A DNA stretch of 64,000 nucleotides from Woeseiaceae bacterium. GTDB lineage: Bacteria; Pseudomonadota; Gammaproteobacteria; Steroidobacterales; Woeseiaceae. Location: positions 186,001 through 250,000 of the forward strand of contig JANQMR010000016.1 of the NCBI GenBank assembly GCA_028279985.1. The letters run 5' to 3'. The position numbers were made by a program, and so were the translations under genes. The notes under the pieces were generated by a model. It was given only the letters and a program-made list of their open reading frames with translations, ran no database searches and was not told the origin of the DNA. This document shows, piece by piece, positions 43,607 to 53,107 of this stretch. Within the stretch, counting starts at the first letter, position 1, and every line of letters begins with the position of its first letter.

Positions 43607-43684
43607 TCGGTATGGGCTGCTCCGGCTAGAATCAGCCCTTGTGAGATAAAGCACAACCGGCGGCATTAATACCGCTTAGGCGCG

Positions 43685-45019
43685 TCAATGACCGCCGCCC
43701 GTTAAGCAATGCGCTAGACAAGCACCGAAAATATCAAGTCCTTCGTCAATTTCCTCATCGGTAATCGTCAATGCCGGAAGGAATCGAACAACGTTGCCGT
43801 TTATCCCACAGGACAAAATAACGAGGCCGTTTTGATGCGCACGGGACACGAGTCGTTTCACAAGATCAGGGTCCGGCTGATCCGCTCTTCCATCTGACAC
43901 GAATTCCACGGCGATCATTGCACCTCTATTCGTGCGAAGCTGGCCCATTACTTCTGGGAATTGCGCTTGCATCTCCAATAGTCGCCCTTCGAATCTCGCA
44001 CCGATTCCGACAGAACGACTGACGAGGTTTTTCTGCTCGATCTCCTCAATCACTGCGAGTGCAGCCGCGCAACCGATCGGCGACCCCGCGTATGTACCGC
44101 CCAGGCCGCCAGGAAGCGGGGCATCCATGATGTCCGCTTTGCCAACCACCGCCGCTAGAGGAAATCCGCCTGCAATACCCTTTGCCGCGGTTATGAGATC
44201 CGGTTCAATGTCCGCGTACTCCGTCGCAAAAAAACGTCCTGTGCGGCCGAATCCGGTTTGAATCTCGTCCATGACCAATACGATGCCGTGCTTGTCGCAC
44301 AGTCTGCGAAGAGCTTGAAGAAACTCGTTCGGCGCCGCGTAGAAGCCGCCTTCTCCCTGTACCGGTTCGACGATGATCGCGGCGACATCACTGGCTGCTA
44401 TTTCGACTTTGAACAACGTATCCAATGCGCTTAGCGCATCGTCGACGGAAATTCCATGGTAGTCGATGGGAAAAGGCGCGTGATAAACATTTCCAGGAAA
44501 AGGACCGAACAGGTTCTTATACGGTGTAATCTTGCCTGTGAGCCCCATCGCCAGCAGCGTTCGACCGTGAAAGCCGCCATTGAATGCGATAACGCCGCGA
44601 CGGCCGGTATATGATCGCGCGATCTTAATCGTATTCTCGACAGCTTCAGCACCGGTGGTGACGAAAATCGTCTTCTTGACCGAATCTCCTGGCGCGAGGT
44701 CGTTGAGTCTTTCGGCGAGATCGACGGCGGATTCGTAGGGAGTAACCATCACACAGGTGTGCGAGAATCGGTCAAGTTGGTTTTTGACGGCTGTCACCAC
44801 CGCCGGGTGACTATGCCCGAGGTTACAGACTGCGATTCCCGTTCCGAAATCTATGTATCGCTTACCTTCCACGTCCCACAATTCCGACCCTTGCGCCCGG
44901 TCGACGTAGACCGCTGCGACGTTTCCTTGACCTCTGGCGATTGCCTCGACTTTTCTTTTCTGCAACTCCTCGTTTGTCGACAATCCTGATGAAGCGCTGT
45001 TTTGTTGGGCGACGGTCAT
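43685..45019 (-). CDS. gabT: 4-aminobutyrate aminotransferase
   Basis: 444 residues, class III PLP aminotransferase. ATG 45019 has GGGAGGT seven bases upstream, inside the end of gabD. The PLP lysine is in LITAAKGIAGGFPLAAVVG, the Asp-Glu in VLVMDEIQTGFGRTG, and FVTTGAEAVENTIKIARS and FNGGFHGRTLLAMGLTG are typical of GabT. Converts GABA and 2-oxoglutarate to succinate semialdehyde and glutamate. Last gene of the leftward operon and just after gabD, which takes its product. Its residue set is also compatible with other omega-amino acids such as 5-aminovalerate. Confidence 0.93.
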   Translation of the reverse strand: MTVAQQNSASSGLSTNEELQKRKVEAIARGQGNVAAVYVDRAQGSELWDVEGKRYIDFGTGIAVCNLGHSHPAVVTAVKNQLDRFSHTCVMVTPYESAVDLAERLNDLAPGDSVKKTIFVTTGAEAVENTIKIARSYTGRRGVIAFNGGFHGRTLLAMGLTGKITPYKNLFGPFPGNVYHAPFPIDYHGISVDDALSALDTLFKVEIAASDVAAIIVEPVQGEGGFYAAPNEFLQALRRLCDKHGIVLVMDEIQTGFGRTGRFFATEYADIEPDLITAAKGIAGGFPLAAVVGKADIMDAPLPGGLGGTYAGSPIGCAAALAVIEEIEQKNLVSRSVGIGARFEGRLLEMQAQFPEVMGQLRTNRGAMIAVEFVSDGRADQPDPDLVKRLVSRAHQNGLVILSCGINGNVVRFLPALTITDEEIDEGLDIFGACLAHCLTGGGH

Positions 45020-45020
45020 C

Positions 45021-46472
45021 TCAAATACCTCCCATACACATGTACTTGATCTCGAGATAGTCGTCGAGGCCGTACTTCGAGCCTTCGCGACCTTGCCCGG
45101 ATTCTTTGACTCCGCCGAACGGTGCCATCTCATTCGAGATGATGCCTTCGTTGATACCGACAATGCCGTATTCGAGCCCTTCGGCTACACGCCAGATGCG
45201 ACCGATGTCGCGCGAGTAAAAATAGCAGGCGAGACCGAACTCGGTGTCGTTCGCTATTGCGATTGCCTCGTCCTCCGTCCTGAACTTGAATAGCGGCGCG
45301 ACGGGACCGAAGATCTCCTCGCTGAACACGCGCATGTTCTCGTTGACGTTGGTCAGCACGGTCGGCTCGACGAAACAACTGCCGAGATCGGAGCGGCTGC
45401 CGCCGGTAACGACGTTGGCGCCCTTGCTGACGGCGTCTTCGACGAACTCGAGCACGTCCCTGGCAGCGCCATCGTTGATGAGCGGACCCACCGATACACC
45501 TTCGTCCGCACCATTGCCCATTCTGAGGCTCGAGGTTGCTGCCCTGAGCTTCTCGGTAAACTCGTCGTAGATGCTTTCCTGCACGAGAATGCGGTTGGCA
45601 CAAACACAGGTCTGTCCCGCATTGCGAAACTTGCAGACGATCGCGCCTTTGACGGCTTCATCGATATCGGCGTCGTCAAACACGATGAACGGTGCGTTGC
45701 CGCCGAGTTCCATTGAAGTGCGCTTCACCGTGCCCGCACACTGTTCCATGAGGAGCTTGCCGACCGGGGTCGAACCCGTGAACGTCAGTTTGCGCACGAT
45801 TGGATTGGCAGTCAGCTCGGTCCCGATTTCGCGCGTAACACCGCCAAGAACGTTGATTACGCCGGGCGGCACGCCGGCGCGCTCGGCCAGTTCGACGATT
45901 GCAAGTGCGGACAATGGCGTTTCGTTGGCCGGTTTGCATATGACGGCGCAGCCTGCCGCCAAGGCCGGTGCGATTTTCCGCGTCAGCATTGCATTCGGAA
46001 AATTCCACGGCGTGATGCAGGCGACGACACCAACGGGCTGCTTGATGACGACGACGCGCCTGTCATTCGTCGGGCCCGGGATCGTGTCGCCGTAGATACG
46101 CTTCGCTTCTTCTGCGAACCATTCGATATAGCTTGCCCCGTAAACGACTTCGCCGCGCGCTTCGGCGAGCGGCTTGCCCTGTTCCGCGGTGAGGATCTGC
46201 GCGAGGTCTTCCTGCGCCTCCAGCATCAGGTCATACCAGCGGCGCAGAATCGCCGCGCGCTCTTTCGCCGTCGTCTGGCGCCAGCTTAGCTGAGCTTTCT
46301 CGGCAGCTTCGATCGCTCTTCGGGTCTCGGCCGTCCCGCACTTCGCGATCTCCGCGATGGTTTCGCCGTTCGCGGGATTCAGGACCGCCAGCGTTGCGCC
46401 GCTATCGGCATCGACCCACCGGCCGGCAATGTAGGCTTGGGCTCGTAAGAGGTTCTTGTCGTTCAGTTCCAC
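45021..46472 (-). CDS. gabD: Succinate-semialdehyde dehydrogenase
   Basis: 483 residues, typical GabD length. Cofactor region [37 protein letters not shown], general base in [15 protein letters not shown], catalytic cysteine in [17 protein letters not shown], and the C-terminal GFGG-like [15 protein letters not shown]. Oxidises succinate semialdehyde to succinate with NAD(P). The stop is two bases before gabT. Lies in an operon whose upstream enzymes can make GABA from putrescine. Confidence 0.93.
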   Translation of the reverse strand: MELNDKNLLRAQAYIAGRWVDADSGATLAVLNPANGETIAEIAKCGTAETRRAIEAAEKAQLSWRQTTAKERAAILRRWYDLMLEAQEDLAQILTAEQGKPLAEARGEVVYGASYIEWFAEEAKRIYGDTIPGPTNDRRVVVIKQPVGVVACITPWNFPNAMLTRKIAPALAAGCAVICKPANETPLSALAIVELAERAGVPPGVINVLGGVTREIGTELTANPIVRKLTFTGSTPVGKLLMEQCAGTVKRTSMELGGNAPFIVFDDADIDEAVKGAIVCKFRNAGQTCVCANRILVQESIYDEFTEKLRAATSSLRMGNGADEGVSVGPLINDGAARDVLEFVEDAVSKGANVVTGGSRSDLGSCFVEPTVLTNVNENMRVFSEEIFGPVAPLFKFRTEDEAIAIANDTEFGLACYFYSRDIGRIWRVAEGLEYGIVGINEGIISNEMAPFGGVKESGQGREGSKYGLDDYLEIKYMCMGGI

Positions 46473-46506
46473 GCGATTTCCTAAATAAGCACGCTGCCAA
46501 ACTCGA

Positions 46507-47766
46507 CTAGGCTGCGGTCGTTACGTCCTGCGTGCCGGCCATCCGGGCCACCGCGTTCAGCAATACATCGCATCCCGCGGAGAGGTCTTCCTGTTTAGCC
46601 GCTTCTTGTTCGTTGTGTGAGATGCCGCCTTCACAGGGCACGAATATCATCGATGTGGGAGCGATACGGGACACGTAGACAGAGTCATGTCCGGCGCCCG
46701 AAACGATCCGCATGGATTTGTAGCCCAGATTGTCGGCCGAATCTGCAATTGCTGCAACACATTCTGCATCGAATTCGACGGCTTCAGAGCTCCATTCGTC
46801 ACGAACTTGTCCGGCTACGTTCGCATTCTCGGCCTCTTCAGAAACGATCTTGCGCATACGTTGATCAATCTCAGCTAGGATAGATTCATCGGGATGTCGC
46901 AGATCCAGCGCGATGATTATCTTCTCCGGAACGGTATTGCGAGATCCCGGCTCGAATCTGATGTCGCCAAACGTCACTCGACTCGACGGCGCGTACTTCG
47001 ACACCAATTCGTACAGTCGTTCACAAATCGCATAAAAGGCGCGAACAGGATCGCGACGACTTTCCATTGGGGTAGGTCCGGCGTGTACGGCATCGCCATA
47101 GAGCTCGATGTCATACCATCGTATCCCTTGAACGCCGGTGACTACGCCAATTGTCCGGCCTTCGGCCTCGAGAACGGGCCCCTGTTCAATATGTGCTTCA
47201 AATGCTGCTCTGATCGCGCCGTAGGTGCATGGTCTGCTCCCCGCGTATCCAAGCCGATCCAGCTCTTCGCCAATCGTGACACCGTCTTTCGCGGCTCGGG
47301 ATCGCCCGTATTCGAGATCGAATACCCCGGCGAAAACGCCCGAACCGGTCATCGCCGGCGAAAACCGGGCACCTTCTTCATTAGTCCAGACCACCACTTC
47401 GACAGGATGGTGTGTATCGATGTTCAGGTCATTTAACGACTCGATAACTTCCAGACCAGCCAGGACCCCATAGACACCGTCGAACTTTCCGCCGGTCGGC
47501 TGAGTGTCGAGATGGGAGCCCACTAGTACGGGCGGCAGAGAATCGTCGATACCCGACCGCCTCGCGAAGATGTTGCCCATCTCGTCGAACTCGATGCTGC
47601 ATCTGGCGGCTATACACCAAGACTCGAACAGCTTTCGGCCTCGTTTGTCATCATCCGTCAAGGCCTGGCGGTTGCATCCACCGGCCGGTGTCGCGCCGAT
47701 TGCCGCCATCTCCATGAGCCGGTCCCACAGCCGCTCGCCATTCGCTCGTAGCGTTTCGTTGCCCAT
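46507..47766 (-). CDS. M20-family N-carbamoyl amino acid hydrolase (hydantoinase/carbamoylase-type)
   Basis: 419 residues from ATG 47766, which overlaps the preceding stop as TGATG; ATG 47781 is an alternative. Metal ligands of the two-zinc centre: [38 protein letters not shown], and C-terminal [18 protein letters not shown] and a dimerisation domain complete the family form of N-carbamoyl-L-amino acid hydrolase, beta-ureidopropionase and allantoate amidohydrolase. Reaction: hydrolysis of a carbamoyl group to amine, CO2 and ammonia. It sits inside an operon with another ureido-cleaving enzyme, the AguB-like amidase. Confidence 0.9.
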   Translation of the reverse strand: MGNETLRANGERLWDRLMEMAAIGATPAGGCNRQALTDDDKRGRKLFESWCIAARCSIEFDEMGNIFARRSGIDDSLPPVLVGSHLDTQPTGGKFDGVYGVLAGLEVIESLNDLNIDTHHPVEVVVWTNEEGARFSPAMTGSGVFAGVFDLEYGRSRAAKDGVTIGEELDRLGYAGSRPCTYGAIRAAFEAHIEQGPVLEAEGRTIGVVTGVQGIRWYDIELYGDAVHAGPTPMESRRDPVRAFYAICERLYELVSKYAPSSRVTFGDIRFEPGSRNTVPEKIIIALDLRHPDESILAEIDQRMRKIVSEEAENANVAGQVRDEWSSEAVEFDAECVAAIADSADNLGYKSMRIVSGAGHDSVYVSRIAPTSMIFVPCEGGISHNEQEAAKQEDLSAGCDVLLNAVARMAGTQDVTTAA

Positions 47767-49319
47767 CAGTAGCTCATCCATACCGATTTCGTTTCAAGAT
47801 AGGCATCGAGCTGCTCCGGGCCCAGCTCGCGCCCATATCCGGAATGTTTCACGCCCCCGAACGGCAGCGAGGGGTCGACCGGGTTGTGTGTATTCACCCA
47901 GACAATGCCGGCACGAATTCTTGGCACCATGCGGTGGACTTTTCGTAGGTCGTTCGACCAAATGCTTGCCGACAGACCGAAGTTGCTTGCATTTGCGACT
48001 TCGATGACGGCGGTTTCGTCCTTGAACGGCGCTGCAACGAGCACCGGACCAAAAATCTCTTCGTTTACGACACGCATCTCGTCGGATGTATCTGCCAATA
48101 CCGTCGGCCTGACGAAGAAGCCGGCGTCGGGCTTCGAGTCGGCCGATGTCGCAACACTTGCGCCTTCGCTAATGCCGATGTCGATGTAATCCTCAACGCG
48201 AACCTGCTGCTCGCTGGAAATCAGCGGGCCCATTTGACAACCGGGCGCCACTCCAGGCGCCAGCCGGATACCATCGGCAATAGCCGCTACGTCGGCGATA
48301 ACTTCGTCGTAGATGTCCTGGTGGACATAAAGCCGCGAACCTGCCGTACACACCTGTCCCTGGTTGAAAAAAATCGCACCGGCTGCGCCCTGTGCCGCGG
48401 CAGCCGTATCGCTGTCGGCCAACACGATGACAGGCGATTTGCCGCCGAGCTCCAGAGTGACGCGCGCAAGCGTATCCGCTGCTGCGTGCGCAATCGTGCG
48501 CCCTATACCCGTGGACCCAGTGAATGCAATCTTGTCGATACCTGGGTGTGACGCGAGCGCCGCGCCGGCAGAAGTGCCGGTGCCTGTTACGACATTGAGT
48601 ACGCCTTTCGGGAAGCCGACTTCCTCGGCAAGTTCCGCTAACCGCAGAACCGACAGTGATGTCTGCTCGGCCGGTTTCAGGACTATCGTGCACCCCGTCA
48701 CAAGTGCCGGCACGATCTTCCAAGACGCCATTCCCAGCGGGAAATTCCATGGAATGATTGCGCCGACGACACCGACAGGTTCCTTTGTCGTGTACGCGAA
48801 GTGATCGCCAGGCACGGATACATTTGTCGTGCGGCCGTCGATTTTGGTTGCCCAACCTGCCATATACCGCATCAGACCCGCAACGCCATTGACGTCGATC
48901 TGCGATTCGCCGATAGGCTTCCCGTTGTCCCGCGTCTCGAGCTCGACGAGCTCGTCGAAGTTCTTCTCGACGAGATCCGCCAGGTTGAGCATTAGCTGCT
49001 GCCTGTCCGCCGGCTTCATCCTTGACCATTCCGGCGATTCGAATGCTCGCCTTGCGGCATCTACGGCAAGGTCGATATCCATGGGCCCGCCGGCGGGTAT
49101 GTGACCATGTTCATTGCCTGTCGCCGGATCGAAGACGGGGAGTGTTTTTCCTTCAACGGCATGGCGCCACTCCCCGGCGATGAACATCTTGTGGTCGCGG
49201 CCGATATACGCCGTCACATCGGCGCTGTAAGCTTCAAATTCTGCAACCGGCACGTTTGCCTGTTTCACTATAACTTCCGCATCGTCAAGCCTGCCAAATC
49301 CCTTCCCGAGTAAAGTCAT
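47766..49319 (-). CDS. Aldehyde dehydrogenase, aminoaldehyde/phenylacetaldehyde type
   Basis: 517 residues. GVVGAIIPWNFPLGMASWKI, FTGSTGIGRTIAHAAAD, general base in VTLELGGKSPVIVLADSD, catalytic Cys in FFNQGQVCTAGSRLYV, C-terminal PFGGVKHSGYGRELG. An N-terminal extension of about 40 residues precedes the usual start, so GTG/ATG choices downstream are possible; ATG 49319 overlaps the aminotransferase stop by 35 bases. Placed right after the aminotransferase, it probably oxidises the aminoaldehyde (for example 4-aminobutanal to GABA). Confidence 0.9.
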   Translation of the reverse strand: MTLLGKGFGRLDDAEVIVKQANVPVAEFEAYSADVTAYIGRDHKMFIAGEWRHAVEGKTLPVFDPATGNEHGHIPAGGPMDIDLAVDAARRAFESPEWSRMKPADRQQLMLNLADLVEKNFDELVELETRDNGKPIGESQIDVNGVAGLMRYMAGWATKIDGRTTNVSVPGDHFAYTTKEPVGVVGAIIPWNFPLGMASWKIVPALVTGCTIVLKPAEQTSLSVLRLAELAEEVGFPKGVLNVVTGTGTSAGAALASHPGIDKIAFTGSTGIGRTIAHAAADTLARVTLELGGKSPVIVLADSDTAAAAQGAAGAIFFNQGQVCTAGSRLYVHQDIYDEVIADVAAIADGIRLAPGVAPGCQMGPLISSEQQVRVEDYIDIGISEGASVATSADSKPDAGFFVRPTVLADTSDEMRVVNEEIFGPVLVAAPFKDETAVIEVANASNFGLSASIWSNDLRKVHRMVPRIRAGIVWVNTHNPVDPSLPFGGVKHSGYGRELGPEQLDAYLETKSVWMSY

Positions 49320-50694
49320 CCATTGTCATTTCGATCGCGTTTTTCAGTACGTCGACGATTTCATCAATCTCTGCCGTCGACATCGTAAGCGGCGGCGAAA
49401 GAATGATGTAATCGCCAACGTTGCGGGCGATGACACCCTGCTGATAGGCGTGGTCTGCGATGCGCTTACCGACAGCCACCGAGCTCTCGAAACAAGTCTT
49501 CGTCTTCTTGTTGCTGACCATTTCGATCGCCAGCATGAAATGGCTTCCGCGAGTGTCGCCGACGATCGGAAGATCTCTTAGTTCGCCGAGTCGCTTTTCA
49601 AAGTACGGCCCGGCTGAACGAACGTGCTCACAGAGCCTTTCCGACTCGATGATCTCGATATTCTTGAGTCCTGCGGCGCAGGCGACCGGATGACCTGAAT
49701 AAGTAAAGCCATGACTAAACGGCTTACCGCCGATTTCGGGTGAGCTCAAAACCTCGAATATCTCGTCGGAGAAAAGTGTAGCGCCGAGCGGTATGTAGCC
49801 GGAAGAAATTCCCTTCGCCGTCGTAATGATGTCCGGCAGTACATTGAATACGGCCTCCGAGGCGAAGAAGTGCCCGAGTCGGCCGAACGACGTTACAACT
49901 TCGTCGGATACATAGAGAATATCGTTTTGCGTGCAGACCTCCTTGGCACGACCGTGATAACCCTTTGGCGCCACTTTGACGCCGCCCGCGCCGATGATGG
50001 GTTCGGCGATAAAACACGCAATGGCGTCGGCGCCGACTTCAGAGATCGTCTTTTCCAAATCCCGAATCAGAAGATCGCAATAGCCTTCTTCATTCATGCC
50101 GTCCGGGCGACGATACATGTTAGGTTCGGTTGTGTGGTGAATAAGCGGATCCGGCCCTTCGAGCAATGTATGAAAACCGTCGTGGTTCGGTCTGATGCCG
50201 GTAAGAGATGCGGCGAGGTAGGTGCTTCCATGATAGGCATTCTCGCGAGCGACGATCTTGTTCTTGGACGGACGGCCTTGGCGATTGAAGTAGTACTGGG
50301 CGAGACGTACCGCAGTATCGTTGGCGGCCGATCCGCTACAGGTAAAGAACACGTGGTTTATATCGCCTGGCGCGAGTTCGGCCAGCTTTGCCGCGAGATT
50401 CGCGGCCGGTGGCGACGTCATATCCGTAAACGTGTTGTAATACGGCAAAGCGGATGCCTGCTCTGCAATCGCCTCTGCCATTTCTTGCCGCCCATAGCCG
50501 ATATTCACACACCACAATCCGCCGATGCCGTCGATAAACTTGCGACCGTCATCGGATTCCACGACGATGCCGTCTGCCTTCGTGAAAATTCGTGAGCCGG
50601 TTGTATTGAATTGCGGGAACTCCGCGAACGGGTGCAGCAGATGTCTGCGATCATTTCGCCATACTTGCGAACCCCGTCCCACATTATTTTTCAT
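49285..50694 (-). CDS. Class III aminotransferase, SpuC/putrescine-pyruvate type
   Basis: 469 residues. N-terminal HLLHPFAEFPQFNTTGSRI, GIGGLWCVNIGYGRQEMAEA and PYYNTFTDMTSPPAANLA follow the SpuC-type diamine:pyruvate aminotransferases. PLP lysine in ITTAKGISSGYIPLGATLF, the Asp in LYVSDEVVTSFGRLGHFF. VFFTCSGSAANDTAVRLA binds the phosphate. Likely converts putrescine (or a related diamine or omega-amino acid) with pyruvate to an aminoaldehyde and alanine. It follows aguB by 29 bases and overlaps the aldehyde dehydrogenase start. Confidence 0.88.
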   Translation of the reverse strand: MKNNVGRGSQVWRNDRRHLLHPFAEFPQFNTTGSRIFTKADGIVVESDDGRKFIDGIGGLWCVNIGYGRQEMAEAIAEQASALPYYNTFTDMTSPPAANLAAKLAELAPGDINHVFFTCSGSAANDTAVRLAQYYFNRQGRPSKNKIVARENAYHGSTYLAASLTGIRPNHDGFHTLLEGPDPLIHHTTEPNMYRRPDGMNEEGYCDLLIRDLEKTISEVGADAIACFIAEPIIGAGGVKVAPKGYHGRAKEVCTQNDILYVSDEVVTSFGRLGHFFASEAVFNVLPDIITTAKGISSGYIPLGATLFSDEIFEVLSSPEIGGKPFSHGFTYSGHPVACAAGLKNIEIIESERLCEHVRSAGPYFEKRLGELRDLPIVGDTRGSHFMLAIEMVSNKKTKTCFESSVAVGKRIADHAYQQGVIARNVGDYIILSPPLTMSTAEIDEIVDVLKNAIEMTMDDFTREGIWQA

Positions 50695-50723
50695 TCGAGC
50701 GTTTTCCTAATTGCAGTTGAGTG

Positions 50724-51590
50724 TCACGATCCGTCCAACGTGAGTAACTTTCCATAGAGTTCCGGACGGCGATCCCGGAACATCCCGAGGTTGTTTCGCC
50801 GTCTCAGGGCTACATCGGTATCAATCGTACTCACTATGGTCATGTCGCTTTCCTGATCTCCCTCGACGACGATCTCCCCAAGATGATCTGTAACGAACGA
50901 CGAACCGTAGAAACGCAGTGAGTTCTCCGCCGAACCCTCGACACCCACCCTGTTTGATGCTACGACCGGTATGACGTTCGCGGCCGAATGGCCCTGCATG
51001 GTTCGCTGCCAGTGCCTGCGCGATTCCGTATCGTCACATCCCAGGTTGGACCCGATGGCCGACGGATACAGGAGAAGATCCGCTCCCTCGAGAGCCATGA
51101 TTCGGGCCGCTTCCGGGAACCACTGATCCCAGCATATGGCAGTACCGATTTTCCCGTACTTCGTTTGCCACACGGCGAACCCCGTGTCGCCCGGATTGAA
51201 GTATCGCTTCTCCCAGTACCCGGCGGCCTGTGGAATATGCGACTTTCGATAGGTTCCGAGAATGGTGCCGCCTGCGTCGATCATTACCAGACTGTTGAAA
51301 TACGATTTGTTTGCACGTTCGTACACGCTGACCGGCAGGACGACATCCAACTCGGCGGCCAGGTCACTCATCGTTCGAACGGTGTCGTTGCCGGAAACTG
51401 GAGACGCGAGGTCGAAGAACTTATCGTCATGCTCCCGGCAAAAGTACTCAGTCTCGAAAAACTCTTGCAACAGGATAACTTGCGCACCTTTTGACGCAGC
51501 TTCACGCACCAGTGCTTCGGCGTTGCGGACATTTCTCTTCTTGTCTGTCGTGCATGACATTTGCGTGGCTGCAACCGTAAGGGTGGTCAT
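50724..51590 (-). CDS. aguB: N-carbamoylputrescine amidase-like carbon-nitrogen hydrolase
   Basis: 288 residues from ATG 51590 (AGAGG site nine bases upstream). Nitrilase superfamily triad: Glu in LLQEFFETEYFC, Lys in LGTYRKSHIPQAAGYWEK, Cys in GTAICWDQWFPEAARIMALE. SRRHWQRTMQGHSAANVIPV and PVVASNRVG are strongly AguB-like. Reaction: N-carbamoylputrescine to putrescine, CO2 and ammonia. The name is assigned by similarity; beta-ureidopropionase is a related possibility. Second gene of the leftward operon, 14 bases after the symporter. Confidence 0.85.
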   Translation of the reverse strand: MTTLTVAATQMSCTTDKKRNVRNAEALVREAASKGAQVILLQEFFETEYFCREHDDKFFDLASPVSGNDTVRTMSDLAAELDVVLPVSVYERANKSYFNSLVMIDAGGTILGTYRKSHIPQAAGYWEKRYFNPGDTGFAVWQTKYGKIGTAICWDQWFPEAARIMALEGADLLLYPSAIGSNLGCDDTESRRHWQRTMQGHSAANVIPVVASNRVGVEGSAENSLRFYGSSFVTDHLGEIVVEGDQESDMTIVSTIDTDVALRRRNNLGMFRDRRPELYGKLLTLDGS

Positions 51591-51604
51591 TTCTACCTCT
51601 CCGT

Positions 51605-52939
51605 TCAATCCAGGGTTTCTTCAATTCTCTGCCTGACTCTCTTATGTTTCGCCTCCGTCAGCGGGTACTTCCATAAGATGACCGCCGCGGGAATAAGCAA
51701 GGCCACCGGCAGTAAGTTTCCAACGATCTTTAGCGAAAAGAGAGCCAAACCCTCGTTCGAGGCTCCCGCCGTGGCGTCGAATCCAAGTACATCGAGAAGC
51801 GGTAAGCCAATGGCGACTCCGGTAGCCATCGCAACTTTCCACACGAGATTGAATGCGGCCATGTAAAGGCCCGTTTGGTCGCCACCGCCACTTAGCTGTC
51901 CAATGTCTGCGGCGTCCGCAACCATCGATGTCGGAATCGCCCAAAACCCCGAGATTGACAAACCGACTATCGCGTAGCCGACGGCGGCAAGCATGAAGTT
52001 GCCGGCCGGAATGAGCGCGATCACGATGCATCCGGTGGCGAACAGTAGTCCGGAACACGCGAACATTCGGTGTTTCCCGAACCGACTCGCCATGACGACG
52101 GTAAACGGCGTGAAGATGATCGCGCAGATATAGTCGATTGCGAGTAACTTCGGAAATGCACCCGGAAGCTGCAAGCTTCGCTCAACCACAAAAAGCATCG
52201 GCACTTCGAATAGCGCCAGCGCCGTATCCCACAAAAAGAATGCGAGCAAAAACAGACGAAACGGCTTGTTCTTTGCCATCGTCGAAAAGACGTCGCGCCA
52301 CGTCACTGCCGTTCGCGAAGGATGATTCGGCTCGGGAACCGCGACGATGGCCACGATCACCGCGATGGGTAATAGGAACACCAGAACATTCGCATACAAC
52401 CGTAACACCGATGCAGGCTCTGCGTCGTCGCCGAGGAAGATGACGGGTAGCATCGACGCCGCGAGGATTCCGATCATCGATCCGAAACTTCGAAACCCGA
52501 CAATCCGGCCCCGTTCGCGGTAATCCGGCGATAGGTCGGCCGCCCATGCCATATGCGGAATTTGTACGACGGTCCAAAACGTATAGAAGCAGATCAAGGA
52601 GATGGCGAGGTAGGAAAGCGTTGCCGTAGCGGGAGGTACTTGGAGGAAATAACTCGCTACAACGAGAAATCCCGCACCAAACAACATCCACGGCTTTCGC
52701 CGCCCGAGTCTTGTCTGTATTCGATCGGAAAGCCCGCCGACGACCGGATCGCTGATCCCATCCCATAGTCTTGCAGCCAGGAAGACCAGACCGGTGGCCG
52801 TTAGACTAAGGCCCAACTCCTGCGTGTAGTACGCCGGAATCCAGAGAATGATCGGAATCCAGAGAAAGCTGAGCGGTGCAGCCGGAAAGCCATACGCCAG
52901 CAACCTGGTGTTCGATAAACGCTCCTTCTCTTTGGACAT
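51605..52939 (-). CDS. GPH-type major facilitator symporter
   Basis: 444 residues, 12 membrane helices. Helix 2-3 region AARLWDGISDPVVGGLSDR and RLGRRKPWMLFGAG are the GPH/MelB signature; SGGGDQTGLYMAAFNLVWKV near helix 10 is also typical. It is the first gene of the seven-gene leftward operon, so it is probably the inner-membrane importer for its substrate, with the TBDR upstream as the outer-membrane step. The 168-base gap to the TBDR gene can hold its promoter. Confidence 0.88.
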   Translation of the reverse strand: MSKEKERLSNTRLLAYGFPAAPLSFLWIPIILWIPAYYTQELGLSLTATGLVFLAARLWDGISDPVVGGLSDRIQTRLGRRKPWMLFGAGFLVVASYFLQVPPATATLSYLAISLICFYTFWTVVQIPHMAWAADLSPDYRERGRIVGFRSFGSMIGILAASMLPVIFLGDDAEPASVLRLYANVLVFLLPIAVIVAIVAVPEPNHPSRTAVTWRDVFSTMAKNKPFRLFLLAFFLWDTALALFEVPMLFVVERSLQLPGAFPKLLAIDYICAIIFTPFTVVMASRFGKHRMFACSGLLFATGCIVIALIPAGNFMLAAVGYAIVGLSISGFWAIPTSMVADAADIGQLSGGGDQTGLYMAAFNLVWKVAMATGVAIGLPLLDVLGFDATAGASNEGLALFSLKIVGNLLPVALLIPAAVILWKYPLTEAKHKRVRQRIEETLD

Positions 52940-53107
52940 CGGTTGACTAACTCACTTTAGTTCCGGACTTGCACAGGTTTCCGGTGTGATGTCCGGGAGG
53001 TCGAACTAGTGCTGCTGTATTGGCCGAAGGTGTCCGCCGTAAGGCCCGGACGATCCCGCCGATCCTGTTTCGTAGCACACGAAAGCAGTTGCCGTTTTTG
53101 CGGCTGT

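Noticed and set aside
43607-43684. Terminator between the convergent CoA-transferase and gabT genes
   Set aside because: A GCGG...CCGC hairpin around ATTAAT is present but it has no T-run on either side.
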